Origin: Portulaca oleracea | Taxonomy: Eukaryota > Streptophyta > Magnoliopsida > Caryophyllales > Portulacaceae | Assembly (NCBI GenBank): GCA_029582165.1 | Contig: CM055870.1 | Coordinates: 41,379,013 to 41,443,012 of the forward strand | Direction: 5' to 3' | DNA length: 64,000 bases | Shown here: positions 10,665 to 22,339 of the stretch, one piece after another | Layout: every line of letters begins with the position of its first letter | Position numbering within the stretch: the first letter of the stretch is position 1 | Translations under genes and position numbers: made by a program | The notes under the pieces: model-generated | Told to the model about the DNA's origin: nothing | Seen by the model: the letters and a program-made list of their open reading frames with translations, nothing else | Database searches by the model: none

Positions 10665-11365
10665 ATAGCATTGTTCTTTCTCCTGGTCCTAGGAAGACCA
10701 GTTACAAAATCCATAGATATTGAGTCCCATTTCCACTCCGGAATTTCTAACTGATGTAATAACCCTGCCGGTCTCTGGTGTTCAGCCTTAACTCGCTGAC
10801 ATGTCAGACATCGAGACACATAATCGGCCACTTCTTGCTTCATATTGCTCCACCAAAAGGTTTGCTTAAGGTCCTTGTAGAGCTTGTTTCCTCCTGGATG
10901 TACCGAGTATGGAGTGTTGTGCCCTTCATCCAAGATTTTCCGTTTCAGCTCCTCCATATTAGGTACACATATCCGGTTGTGAAATCTCAACGTTCCATCT
11001 TCATGTATCACAAATCCTGGTGCTTTTCCTTGGGTCACCTCTTCCCTTATCTTTACCAACTGTATGTCCATCTCTTGGAAATTCTTAATCTCATCCAGAA
11101 GAGTCGGTTGGATCTCCATAGCATTCAACACAGCACCGTTCCCCGAAATCGTTATATTGACCTCCAATCTTTTGAATTCCTCACATAGCTGATTTGGCAA
11201 GGTCACCAAATGATTCACCGTAAGGTAAGGCCTTCGACTCAAAGCATCTGCCACTACATTGGCCTTCCAGGGATGATATTGAAAATTGATATCATAATCT
11301 TTCAAAAATTCCAACCACCTGGTTTGGCGAAGATTCAACTCTTTCTGAGTGAAGAGATACTTCAA
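10643..11365 (-). pseudogene. Element M pol: RNase H end and integrase N-terminal part
   Basis: 240 codons. It begins with [20 protein letters not shown], the end of RNase H with [10 protein letters not shown]. The integrase zinc-binding region follows (HNTPYSVH ... CLTCQ) and then the first catalytic aspartate in [13 protein letters not shown]. At AIWKLWIV a frameshift ends it; the expected continuation is in the 9669-10664 fragment, with 22 bp overlap. Upstream it is also out of frame with the RT fragment. Confidence 0.9.
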
Positions 11366-12927
11366 GCTTTGATGATCAGTAAAAATTTCGCAATGTACTC
11401 CATAAAGGTAGTGCCTCCAGATCTTAAGAGCAAAACCACCGCCGCACTCCAGTCATGAGTAGGATAATTCTTTTCGTGGGCCTTCAGTTGCCTTGAAGCA
11501 TAAGCGATCACCTTCCCATTTTGCATAAGCACGCACCCTAGACCACCATGTGAGGCATCACTATAAATGACAAAACCTTTGTTTCCTTGAGGTAAGGTGA
11601 GAATAGGTGCCGTTGTAAGTCTCTTTTTCAACACTTGAAAAGCCTTCTCACATTTGTCGGACCACACAAACTTTACCGACTTCCTGGTCAAGTTAGTGAG
11701 AGGTGTTGCGATCTTAGAGAAGTCTTGCACAAACTTCCGATAATACCCAGCCAAACCCAGAAAACTCCTTACTTCCGTAGCATTCTTCGGTGTAGGCCAC
11801 TTACTAACAGATTCTACCTTCTGTGGGTCTACTGCAACTCCATCCTTTGAAACAATATGCCCCAGAAAAGCCACTTTCTCCAACCAAAACTCACACTTGG
11901 AAAACTTCGCATATAACTTGTTTGCCCGCAAAGTTTCCAACACCCTTCGCAAGTGTTGCGCATGCTCCTCCTGTGTCCTTGAATAGATCAAGATGTCATC
12001 TATAAAAACCACCACAAACTTATCCAAGAAGAGTTTGAATACTCGATTCATTAAATCCATAAAAGCGGCGGGGGCGTTTGTGAGACCAAAGGGCATAACC
12101 ACAAACTCATAGTGACCATATCGGGTCCGAAAAGCAGTTTTGGTAATATCTTCTTCCCGAATTCTCAACTGATGATAACCCGATCTCGGGTCCATCTTGC
12201 TAAAAACTGCAGCTCCCTTCAATTGGTCGAACAGATCATCAATGCGTGGTAGCGGGTAACGGTTCTTGACCGTAGTCTTGTTCAGCTCCCGGTAGTCAAT
12301 GCACAACCTCAAACTACCATCTTTCTTCTTCACAAACAACACTGGCGCACCCCATGGAGAGGTACTTGGTCTTATATATCCCTTCTCTAACAACTCATCT
12401 AATTGTTTCTTGAGTTCTTTGAGTTCCGCAGGGGCCATTCGATACGGGGCCTTAGATATTGGAGTAGCCCCAGGTTCCAAATCGATACAGAAATCCACTT
12501 CCCTTTGTGGCGGCATCCCCGGAATTTCTTCAGGAAATACATCTACGTACTCCTGTACCACAGGAATAATTTCAATAGAAGCTTCCTCAGCTTTAGTGTC
12601 CACCACATTGCATAGAAATCCTTCACATCCTTGTCCCATCATCTTGTGAGCTTTTACTGCGGAGATAATTCTCACTCCTTGGCGGTGTTGTTTGTTGTAG
12701 TACACCACCTTTCTTCCATTTGGACTCTTCAAAGTCACCTTCTGCTTCCGGCAATCGATCTGCGCTTGATATTTAGCCAACCAATCCATTCCAAGAATCA
12801 CATCGAATTCCATTAACTCAAATTGGTGTAAGTCAGCATCGAACTCTTGATCGCCTATCACTACTGGACATTTCTTATATAACATCCCACATTGCACTGC
12901 CGCTCCCGTAGGTAAAGATACCACCAT
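11362..12927 (-). pseudogene. Element M pol: protease end, reverse transcriptase, RNase H start
   Basis: 521 codons. The end of protease has [13 protein letters not shown] (about 44-56). RT has [12 protein letters not shown] (206-217), [23 protein letters not shown] (276-290) and intact catalytic FIDD (308-311), then [12 protein letters not shown]. RNase H starts with [13 protein letters not shown]. Near its end the family sequence DLELAAV is reduced to DWSAAV and the frame is lost, removing the catalytic glutamate. The frame is continuous with gag except for a TAA at 12940-12942; the ATG at 12927 is internal. Confidence 0.92.
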
Positions 12928-12939
12928 AGTTTCTTTTTC

Positions 12940-13587
12940 TTAAGATGATACTAATTTAGCTTTTTCCACTATCTCAGGTGATATAAAAGAATGACTAGCA
13001 CCAGAATCAAACAACACATAAACATGATAAGAGCACAAAAGAAAAGTACCAGTAACAACATCAGCATTGTTCTCAGCTTCCTCTCTCTTCATCACATAAA
13101 CTCTACCTCCAGCATTGCGTGGTGCTTGCTGCTGACGAAGTGGTGGTGGCGGAAGTGCTCTAATTGGGTTGCCCCGATTGCCATTATAGCCTCCAGGATT
13201 TGGGCGAGGCCTTCCCTGATTCACCGGATATTCAATCCTGCGCTGGTGGTTCGGTGGTAGAGCTCCTCGGTTAGCACCACCCATAAAATTGGATCCCCCT
13301 TCAGCCGGATGAGGACAGTTTCTCACAACGTGATTTGGACTGCCACAGCGATAGCAGACCACTCTGGTTGGATTCCGGCAATCTCTTGCATAATGCCCGG
13401 GCCTACCACAAGCCCTACAGTTTACTGCACCAGGTTGTTGGGGTCGTCCCTGATTACCTTGCCACATATTGGGCCTGAACCTCTTGAAGGTAGGTGGTGG
13501 TTGAGGAACAAAACGAGGAGGTTCCCTTCTCTTATCGCCCTGTTTTGTCAATTGTCGTCCGATCAAAGACCTGCTCCACATTGGCAT
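12940..13587 (-). pseudogene. Element M gag C-terminal part and protease start
   Basis: 215 codons. Two CCHC zinc knuckles are intact, CRACGRPGHYARDC (57-70) and CYRCGSPNHVVRNC (78-91), the RNA-binding part of nucleocapsid. A proline/arginine-rich linker leads to the protease active site VLFDSGASHSFIS (191-203). The fragment ends at a single in-frame TAA, after which the same frame continues in pol. Upstream a one-base shift near 13545 separates it from the capsid part. Confidence 0.9.
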
Positions 13588-14326
13588 CCACCTCCAGCAT
13601 ATCTTGATATGAGGCGAAAGTGCATACGGACAACTTTTCCTGTATATTGTAGCTCAACCCATCCTCAAACCTGTTCATCTTCAGCTTCTCATTCGCAATA
13701 TAGATTGGTGCAAACCTCGATAATTCCATAAACTTAGAAGCATACCGCAAGACGTGTCACTCCTTGTTGCAACCTGTAAATTCTTTCTCTTTGGCCTTTT
13801 GTAGGGCCATTGGGTAAAACCGGTTCCTCAGCATCCCCTTGAAGCTTTCCCATCCAAAACCTTGTTCGTTCTGCCTTTCTTTCACGCTCATCCACCATAA
13901 GTCAGCTTCTCCCTTAAGATGATATGTTGCAAAGTTTACCTTCCTGTCCACAGGACACTGAATTGCGTCAAAAATCTTTTCCACGTCTCTAACCCATTCC
14001 TCGAAGATCTTGGGATCAGCTAACCCGTTGTAAGATGGGGGGTTCAAGGCATTGAATTCCCGAAACAGAGTGGATCTTACTTCCTTTTGTTGTCCCGCCA
14101 TCCATTGGAATTGCTCCGACTGTCGGGCCATTAGTTCCATCATCATTAGCTGAGTTAAATCGGGCCCTGAAGTTGGAGTTCCATCCGTTTGATTAGATGA
14201 AGTCGCCCTATGTACCGAATTCGCTGCGGCCTCGTAGAGTGGTGCATACTTTTGTCTCAGCTCCGCCATGGAAGGAACCGAAGGTGGCGGGATCTCTTGG
14301 GGCGACCTCCCATCATCGTTTTCCAT
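13532..14326 (-). pseudogene. Element M gag, N-terminal and capsid part
   Basis: The likely start is ATG 14326-14324 (MENDDGRSP). An upstream ATG at 14365 in the same frame adds 13 residues not typical of gag. The retrotransposon gag domain is clear: LNPPSYNGLADP, HLKGEADLWW, FYPMALQKAKEKEF. A TGA at 13759-13757 interrupts the frame and the same frame continues 13756-13532 (RYASKFMELSRFAP). It then shifts to the zinc-knuckle fragment. Two lesions make this gag inactive. Confidence 0.88.
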
Positions 14327-14365
14327 TCTTTTAGGACTTCTAATTACCAACACAAATAGTTTCAT

Positions 14366-14862
14366 TAGGCCAACAATTTTAATAATAAATCATGATACAA
14401 AACTTACCCAACTTGTACTCTTATCCCTCTTTCTAACATAGGTAAACAACACCTTACATTTATAGGAATATAAAGGATTTTCACAACGATGCATTTTTAC
14501 TCGAGTATCGATCACATTTCTATACATTCCATTATAAACACTTAATGTTTCATATGTTCAACTTTCTTTCAACTTCCACATTCAACATAATCATTCTCAT
14601 CTCATCATATCATCACATAGTGCCCAAATCCACTATTCTCATACCATTGTAACTGCATACAAGAGGGTTTAAAGTGAAGTAACACATGTTTTTCATAACA
14701 TAAACGAAATTACTACGTTAAACCTTGCTTTTAGCTCAACATGATATAACTATTACCGTCATAACAAAGCGAAAAAGAGAACATCAAAACATGGTACTAC
14801 CAAATTCCCATACTTATATACAATTCTAAAAGGATCAGCTCATAACAATGAAAACAACGAAA
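14366..14862 (-). other. Element M untranslated stretch between extra ORF and gag
   Basis: AT-rich, about 500 bp, with no coding pattern, palindrome or repeat I can support. It is part of the leader of M. Confidence 0.6.
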
Positions 14863-15553
14863 TCACACACGACGCCTCTGAACACCTCTCTCCGCCTCGG
14901 GGTCCCAGTCCGGATCATCGGACCCTTCGTCGGCCGAGTCCGACTCCGAACTCTCACTGGTTATCTCCATGGGACCCTCCTCAAGGTCCTGCTCCTGTTC
15001 GGCCTCGTCCTCCTCATCAACGGCAAGGGTTCCGTGTAGGGAATCCGTTATTTTAGTCTGAGGGGAGACCTTCACGTCCGGTTCGGAGGGCGGGGATATC
15101 CCGACGAAAACGCAGACTAAAGCAGAAGATCACAAAAAATACAACACAACAAGGCAGCGGCGCCTCGTTCTGGTAGACTTCCTCGATGTCGGCCGGTGAG
15201 GCCTCCACCATAGTCTGAACCAGATCGAGGATGGTTGGTGCTGCTGGTGCATGTCCGCACCACTGGCAGTCTTTCAGCCAGGGCGCCTCGGGGTCTTCAG
15301 GCGGTATAGGTGGCAGCAGTTGGGAGGCCCGGTACCTCCAGGTGGTGTCCCCAGTCAATGTCATCAAGAGGAGATTGACCATGCACCCCTCGTGTCGTAA
15401 ACACGTGGTGTGCAGGGGCATCTCCAACTGGATGTCTATCTCGGTAATCACCCTCTCCACGTACTGTGCCAGAGCCTCCTCGGGCTCCCTCCAAAAGCCC
15501 ACGTGAAAGAGGTCTTCCTCCACGTCAAAGCTGTGGTGCAAACCTGGATCCAT
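14863..15553 (-). pseudogene. Extra sense ORF of element M, upstream of gag
   Basis: It starts at ATG 15553-15551 (MDPGLHHSFDVEED), shortly after the primer site. An N-terminal part of about 130 residues (GFWREPEEALAQYVERVI; a CLRHEGC stretch; CQWCGHAPAA) is followed by a strongly acidic, serine-rich C-terminal part (DEEDEAEQEQDLEEG, ESSESDSADEGSDD) ending at 14863 in a shifted frame. Frame would be kept by a single indel or by skipping a 34-nt GT...AG stretch near 15120-15155, short for a plant intron. I recognise no domain. Sense ORFs before gag are known from some plant gypsy groups (RIRE2, Tat); its role here is unknown. Confidence 0.55.
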
Positions 15554-15708
15554 TCCTATAAAACAACAAGAAAATGAGTTTTTAAGAAGAAACACAAAAT
15601 AGACCGATTTCACCCCATTCCTCCTACACTCTCACTCAAAAGGTAGCTCCTCAAGATCTAAAGGTGAGGTTATTAGTCTTCTAAGGGCTACCTAGGTCGC
15701 AACCTAGG

Positions 15709-15720
15709 GCTCTGATACCA
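15709..15720 (-). other. Primer-binding site of element M (initiator Met tRNA)
   Basis: TGGTATCAGAGC on the minus strand, the complement of the plant initiator tRNA-Met 3' end, three bases inside the 5' LTR end. It fixes the LTR boundary at 15724. Confidence 0.92.
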
Positions 15721-15723
15721 TTC

Positions 15724-18700
15724 TGTAACGCCCTGGAAATTTAAATCTAACGTATCGATCAAAGTCAAATATTAAATTGCAGCGGAAAATTTTCAACTTA
15801 TTAATCATATCAAGGCATCGCTGCATTCTTTCGAGATACAAGGCAAGTGAAAGGTTCTAACAAAAGTGACTAATTGGTCCACAATCTAAACAAAGTCTCA
15901 ACATTAACTTTACTTAAACAAAACAAAAAAAAAAATTATTCTTGACTCATCTAACTTCACTTCCTCACCTCTACGCCCCTTTTTATCCCAAGTTACTGGT
16001 CCGTACCTGAAAACAAAACATTTCACAAATAAGGGGGGAAACCTCAGCAATACTACTCCCACGCATTTATAAACATTTGCGTAAACATTTGAACACATTT
16101 TAAAGGGGAGGGGTTACAATTCGAAATCTTGTGTGAAAACAATATAATAATTTCTTTCCATCAAATTTTTAATAGCGGGCGGGGTTTCCACACTACCCCT
16201 CGGAGTCAAAGACTCGCAGAACATGATTCGGAGTCCCAAGGACTCGCATAAACAACATCATTCGACTGATCAGCGCACAACTCATTTCTTTTCTTTTCTT
16301 TTCTTTTCTTTCCTTTTCTTTTCTTTTCTTTCTTTCGGAGTCCCACAGACTCGCATATATATTCCTATTCGACTGATTAGCGCCTAACTCACATCCACAA
16401 TACCAGGCATCACCTGGTCTCTTGACAGTCCCCCTCACAGGTTCCACCTGGTCTAAGGGGAGACTACCCGAACCCGCTTTTTAACTCGTATCCGTTAGTT
16501 AGGTCCGGTTATCAAGATCCAATTCCTTTCATGTCATAACCAACTTTCCACAAAACTTTTAATGGAAACCATCAAACAAGTTCATTCCAAACAGTACAAA
16601 ACCATCATAAATCCAAATCTCAATAACGATAACATTTCAACAAATCAAATTTTAACACTTTAATAAGGTCCCTTCGGGGAATGCATATTAATATTAAACG
16701 CTTAAGGGCATTCACAGGGAATAGGATATAGTATTACCTGCTACTCAACTTCGTCCAACAAAAGAGACACAGAGCTCTAATTCGGAATCCTCGCTCAACC
16801 TAATAAAAGATTTCTATAATTAACGCATACTCTAACGATTTCTTAACAGCATAACTACCCTTCCCCAAATTATAAAACGTTTCACTTAATCATGCGCCAC
16901 ATAAATTTCTAATCATTAACCTAATCAAGAATCACATTACTTAATGTCAAAGAAATAACTAAAGAACCTTATTTTATTTTCTTGCATGGCATTATTCACT
17001 ATAATTACCAAAATGCCACTAGACATGCATTACACCACAATAAGTTACTATTACCACATTAAATTAATGACAACACATATTTAGGGTTCCTAAACATGTT
17101 CCTAATGACTCATGAGACACCCTTGAAACATTTAAGGACATAACATTCCAAGTCCATCCATATTTATCACTATGTAAACACTTGATATCACAAAAGAACT
17201 CTCTTAATAAATAACTTGGTGAAAGTAGATAGTATAACTTAATAATTCCCAATAATAAAATAAATTTCCATATAGTAACAATATTAAACTTTTCACCAAG
17301 ATTTGCTAATATTCTAACTTATAATTAACATGAGGAAAGACAATATAAGTTATTGGATTACTTCCAAGACTTGTAATGTAAAGAGGTAACTTTAATATTT
17401 GTAATGTAAACTAAGTTTCAAACCTTGAAATTTTATGCTTATAATAATACAAAGCTTGAAAATCGCAAAACGTCATAACTTTAATATAATGTTACCTTGT
17501 AGTAATTTTTTTCCAAAATAACTATAAACTTAGTAACATTTATAGAATAAGAAAATATTGATATTTAAAAAAATAGAATATCTTATAATATAAAGTCCAA
17601 ACTTTACCAAGGACCTAACAAAATATTTTTAACTTAATATTAACGTAATAATAATAACTTTAAACGTGACTTTGTAATATTACCTTAAGGAAATAATACT
17701 TGTAATATTATACTTTCAAAATACCTTGAGAATAATAAAATGAACCAAACTTTTTAAGAAATTATTATTACTAGTAATATTGTAACAACATTAACTAATA
17801 TTATGAAAAGCATAGGATATAAACTAAACTTGTAATAACCACAACATATAATATAGCAAGATGTTTAATAAAACTTGACATTATCATACTAATAATCATG
17901 CATGATTAATATTATAACATATAACATCAAATTTTAATATAAACATTTATATTTAGCCATTTTAACTTGTAAAAATACACTAACCACACCCTAATATTAC
18001 ACTTAATACACTAACATGTATTTATCTAATATTAATAGTATAAACACAAGATTATCCACCCTAATAACACATTAGTAATATAATAGCATGATTAACTAAA
18101 CCTAATACAACTAAACCCATATCAACATGTAGAGAGAGAAAAAGAGAGAGGGCACAAACAATGGGTCCAAGCTAGAAGAGGTGGTAGCCGGGCTGGTGCT
18201 CGTTGGTGGTGGTGGCGGCGGGGGTCGTCGGCGGCGGCAGGCGTGGCGGCAGTAGGGGCGGTGCGGGGTGCAACTAGGGCAAACAACAAAGAGGGTGGGG
18301 GAGTCACCAGAGCTAGCGTTGTCCTTGCCGGAGTTGGGGACGGTGGTCGTCGGTGCCGGGGTGGTCGTCAGTCCTCGAAGGTGGTGGTGTAGCGGCGCAG
18401 CGTGGTGGTTGAGGTGGCTCGTTGAGGTGGTGAAAAGGGGTGGTCGGGCGTAGGGTTTGGGGTGGTGTTTTGGGGGATTCTGGGCGGCGGTGTCAGCCGG
18501 AAATGGTGCGGTGGCGATCGGAATGCGGTGGCATGGGGTGATGATCGGCGTCGAAGGAGGGTGGCTGGAGAGGTGGTGTATGGTGGCTTGGTGGGTCGTC
18601 GGGGCTGCGTTTTTTTGTCGAGCAAAGGCAGCAGTAGAAATAGTATAAGAAGGAGGGGGAGGAGAGAGAGAAAGAAGGAAGAGAGAGAAAGAGACGGGGA

Positions 18701-19260
18701 AGAGAGAAAGGAAAAAGAATGGGTGGGGGGACACGTGTCGGCCAGGGATTGGGTGGGCAGTGGGTTTGCCATGGTAGTGGGTGCATACCATTTCCAGACA
18801 ATTCCGTTGGATAAAACAACCCAAAATTCCAAAAATCAGATAAAATTTGTTGGTGATGTCACCTATGGTGATGTCATAAACCCACCCAAAAAAAAAATAA
18901 AAAGAAAAGTGTTATTAAAACCCAACATGCTTAACCCTTAATTATCTCAGCAAAAACCCTAATAAACAGATGAAATAATTCACACAACATATAAAAGATT
19001 TTTCACCCGGTATCCCAAAAGTTCCTAACTGATATTTTTAGAACTCTAAAAATTACTACGAAAACACTCGCGGTCCTAAAAGCTCCATGTGATCAACAGG
19101 TAAACATATAATGAATAAAGTCATGTTTTTATCATCTTAACGGTATTTTTACTGGTATTTTCCGGGGTTTTACATCATTCCCCACTTAAAGAAGTTTCGT
19201 CATCGAAACTTAAACTTACCACTATCCATGCAGTTATTCATAAAAACTCGGGGTTTCACA
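15724..19260 (-). repeat. 5' LTR of element M, complete (3537 bp)
   Basis: On the minus strand it starts TGTGAAACCCCGAG at 19260 and ends GGGCGTTACA at 15724 (TG...CA), next to the primer site. The layout matches the left LTR: TTTTC microsatellite 16286-16337, AT-rich centre, GC-rich block 18130-18760. The flank after 19260 is MITE sequence. Confidence 0.93.
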
Positions 19261-19474
19261 ATTTTTGTCCACGAAAACAAAGGGCATTTTCTTCCACAAA
19301 AACACTTAATCAATTTCCCGCCTAAAACTCACCGTTGAATTCAAATCATTGACCGAAAATTCACCTAATTATTTCTAATTCTAAAAGCTAGGGTACTCCA
19401 AAATTAGTTTTTAAAAGTTGGGGTACCAGAAAAACATTTCACCAAAAGTTAGGGTACCCCTAAGTAATTTTTTG
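19261..19474 (+). mobile_element. Right part of a MULE-type MITE (copy B), interrupted by element M
   Basis: It matches the right two thirds of the intact MITE at 42833-43166 and ends with the terminal inverted repeat (...GTACCCCTAAGTAATTTTTTG), followed by TTAAGAAAA (19475-19483), its target duplication. The left part and left repeat went with the deletion that trimmed element M. Beginning ATTTT is the likely half target site of M. Confidence 0.8.
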
Positions 19475-19925
19475 TTAAGAAAATGATTATTTATTGATTA
19501 GTACAATTAACCCAAAAAGGCATTATGGTTAGTCCAATGGAAGGGCCCATTTACGTCCAAGGGTTAGCTATTTTAATTAATAAATGACAATTGACTCACC
19601 TTAGATGATATTATATGGTTCATTATGAAATTCACTTAACAAAAAGTCCAAAAAAATATAATTAAAAGTCCAACAAAGTTAATGGGTAGCGTATTAGACT
19701 GCATAATAGTCATTAAGCTTGAGTAAATTAATTTATCGATTTAATTAATAAATCCATCACATTTATGGTCGGCCCGTTGTTAGGCCCAACCATATTGGAT
19801 TTATAGTTTAAGCCCATAAATTAATTATAACTCGCTTATTTAATAGCAATAGGTGATGGATGGTGTGCCCAACCATATTGGATTAATAAATTAATTATAA
19901 CAAAGTTAATGGGTAGCGTATTAGG
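19475..19925 (+). repeat. Tat copy B 5' UTR, scrambled
   Basis: Same leader as 32411-32770 up to CTCGCTTATT, then about 85 bp made of short pieces copied from nearby. A 29-nt piece at 19840-19868 matches downstream 19980-20008; CCAACCATATTGGATT matches 19788-19803; and AACAAAGTTAATGGGTAGCG matches 19672-19691. This replaces about 640 bp present in D and E, including the probable gag start. No ORF is seen. Confidence 0.75.
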
Positions 19926-20647
19926 TTTGGTCTTCGCTAACACTTTTGAACAGGAGCAGAAAATTGGGACGAGGCTGATTTAATAGCAATAGGTGATGGA
20001 TGGTGTGCTGCAGGCCATAACCAAAATCAATACCAAATTGGGGGTGAATACCGAAGAAGATGATGAAGAGATTCATGGGTATGAATCTTAACCTAAGCTC
20101 ATCAAAACATCAGCAGATTATGGAGGGGTAGAGACATCTAAAATAAAGGTATCCAAGCCTACAAGGGACCCCGCTGTCAAAGCCCTTGAACAAAGGTTGG
20201 AAAGCATCGCCAAGGCAATGAGCATTGTGCTGGCATTTGCTGACAAATACATGGATTCATCCCGTTCTTAAGGTCGTTGACAAGATTGAGGTACCAAACA
20301 TCAATTTGAAACCCTCTAAGAATCCCACTCATCATATTGAGGAATTCATGAGATTAGCACCGCCGAACCGGATTGATGTCAGTTTATACTCCACAGTCTT
20401 CCCATCCATCTTAGATGGTGAATCCAAAGTGTGGTATCATGCTCTATCACCCCAGGTCAAAGCCAACTGGAATGAGTTATTTAAAGCTTTCATTAACCAT
20501 TACAGTTGTGTTTAAAAGAAGCAAGCCACGGTGGACGACTTAACCACCATGAGGCAAAGGGACAACCAATCCTTCTTGGATTACTTTGAAAGGTGGCATA
20601 CCAAGCTGTCTCACATCAATGAGACCATTCCTCTGTGCCTGCAACAA
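19926..20647 (+). pseudogene. Tat copy B: gag, N-terminal part
   Basis: From FANTFEQEQKIG through the coiled-coil-like KALEQRLESIAKAM to the capsid-like domain (EFMRLAPPNRIDVSLYSTVF, KVWYHALSPQVKANWNELFKAFI). It is interrupted at QQST by element N and resumes at 25704. A 14-bp deletion at 20255/20256 (ATGGA/TTCATC) is shared only with D. Stops after GYES and after NHYSCV are shared with D and E, and essentially with C. Confidence 0.8.
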
Positions 20648-20652
20648 TCTAC
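20648..20652 (+). other. Left target-site duplication TCTAC of element N copy B
   Basis: TCTAC before the 5' LTR is matched by TCTAC at 25699-25703 after the 3' LTR. Joining across it gives the uninterrupted site seen in D (33938-33942) and E. Confidence 0.95.
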
Positions 20653-22101
20653 TGATGTATTTCGGCCCACGCCTGAAATACATCTGACTAGCCTATGTCT
20701 CACTTTTGGGGACCCTAGGTTCATGGAAGGAAATGGAGGCTCACATAGCCATGGGCTTGCCTTTGGAGACTCAAGATTCATAGAGGATGATGGAAACCTA
20801 TCCATGCCAGTCCGATAACCAAGGAGGCCCAATCTTATTACATAGGAGTGGATAAAGCCCTAGAGGAAAGCATGAGCATAGAGGCCCATAAGCCCATACA
20901 TATTGTGTCCTCCTTATGGCAAGAGGATGTCCAAACATCCTAGGGTCTACAAACCACACGCCCAACAAGCCCAAGAAAGGCCCAAGGTCACGTCCATGAA
21001 GGCCAAATTCGTCATTTGTGTTCTTTGTGGATGTATTTTTATTTTATAGTTTTTATTATTTTTGGTGTGTTTTTAGGAGTAGATAAATCTAAAACATTCT
21101 AAATTTTCTAGAATGTTCTAGAAAGGATAAGGTAGACATGTGGTAGAGTAGTATTAGGCGCCAATTGGTTGTTATCCTAGATAAGGTTGCCTTATTTTGT
21201 AACTAATCCATATTGGATTAGGAAAGCCTAGACCTATTAGGATAAGTAGTTTGTAACCAACTCCCCTTAGGATAAGGAGTCCTAATCCAAGGGAGAGTAG
21301 TATAAGGTAGGCGTCTAGGATTAGAAGACTTGGCTTGCACGCCAAGGCTAGGGTTTGTTAGAAACCCTAGGTTCAAGTCTAATACAAATAGCCTAGGCTT
21401 GTAATCTTTTCATTCATTCCAATTTAGAAATATGAATCAAGCTTTGAGCTTACCCCCCCTGAGTGTTTGGATTAATCCTCAACCCCTCTTCCATTGTATC
21501 TTGGTGTGGTAACCAAGTGGTTTTGGAATGACTTGATCCTAGGTTGCGGTCTAGATCAAGGAACCCTAGATTATCCTTCTTGTGGATTCAAGTAGGAAAT
21601 CTAGTTCTATCCCTTTATCTTTCTATCTCTTAGAACGATAATATCTACCCTCACCCTCCATCCTTTCCAACGCCACCCTCATCCCCTTCATTGCCACCAA
21701 TTCGTCCACCCTCCTCTTCCCTCACAAAAGTAGCTCAACCAACTCCCTCTCTCTCCATAACAACTTCCTAACAACTTTCTCTCTCCTCCAACAACCTCAC
21801 AAACCTCATCCTCCCTCCTCCCTCACGTCAAACCTCCTCTTTCTCTCCCCTCTCATGTCAACTCTAGCCCTTTCCCATCCCAAGAATCATCCCTTCCCTT
21901 TTCAAGATTCAATCTTTCTTGAATCTTGAAACCACAAAAGCCCTCACGGCAAAATTCCCCTTTCACTTTTCCACCTTTCACATGTGAACCACCCCCACCT
22001 TAACCCTAAATTCTCGTGTGGTGTCCCACTCTTAGATCGTTTGCACGTCACCCCTATGATGTGTAATTGATCAACCGCTCTCTTGATCCCATTATACATC
22101 A
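20653..22101 (+). repeat. 5' LTR of element N copy B (1449 bp)
   Basis: TGATGTAT...ATACATCA. It differs from the 3' LTR at many sites: a shortened TTTTCCACC repeat, GTGGTGTCCCAC versus GTGGTATCCTAC, and TACAAATA at 21383-21390 instead of TATAAATA. These differences show long residence or ongoing decay. Confidence 0.93.
21106..21123 (+). promoter_or_regulatory. Heat-shock-element-like core in N copy B 5' LTR
   Basis: TTCTAGAATGTTCTAGAA, the four-module core, conserved. The upstream GAA of the cluster has decayed to AAA. Confidence 0.55.
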
Positions 22102-22107
22102 TAATTT

Positions 22108-22119
22108 TGGTATCAGAGC
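22108..22119 (+). other. Primer-binding site of element N copy B (initiator Met tRNA)
   Basis: TGGTATCAGAGC, six bases after the LTR end, perfect complement of the tRNA-Met 3' end. Copy C has it at 45796-45807. Confidence 0.93.
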
Positions 22120-22339
22120 CCTAGGTTGTTTTGAGTGCAAACCAAACACATAACCTTCAAATCCAAACCCCAAACCTGCTATTCCAATAGCTTAACCTAC
22201 TATTCCAATAGCTCACCCAGCAATCCAAACACATAACCTTCAAACCTTCAGTACCAACCTGCAACCCTAAATTCCACAAACAGCCCAAACACATTTCCTT
22301 CCCTACCCAACGTCACTCTGGACATTTCCTAACCCCTCC
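22120..22339 (+). other. Leader of element N copy B
   Basis: C-rich, AACC-containing 220-bp leader. It contains a 21-bp tandem duplication around TATTCCAATAGCT (22180-22192 and 22201-22213). No gag homology, although gag normally starts here. Confidence 0.65.

Larger units (their letters stand above)
6488..19260 (-). mobile_element. Element M: Tekay-type Ty3/gypsy chromovirus, left LTR truncated
   Basis: Read on the minus strand: 5' LTR 19260-15724, Met-tRNA primer site 15720-15709, extra ORF 15553-14863, gag from 14326, protease-RT-RNase H-integrase to 9669, polypurine tract 9640-9628, 3' LTR 9627-6488. Long LTRs, single gag-pol frame and a group II chromodomain-like C terminus point to Tekay. 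The LTR pair is nearly identical, so the insertion is recent, but pol has several frameshifts. It sits inside the MITE of Tat copy B. Its left end was lost in a deletion. Confidence 0.9.

Noticed and set aside
16193..16447. 84-codon lysine/glutamate-rich minus-strand ORF in the M LTR
   Set aside because: Produced by the TTTTC microsatellite translated on the other strand.
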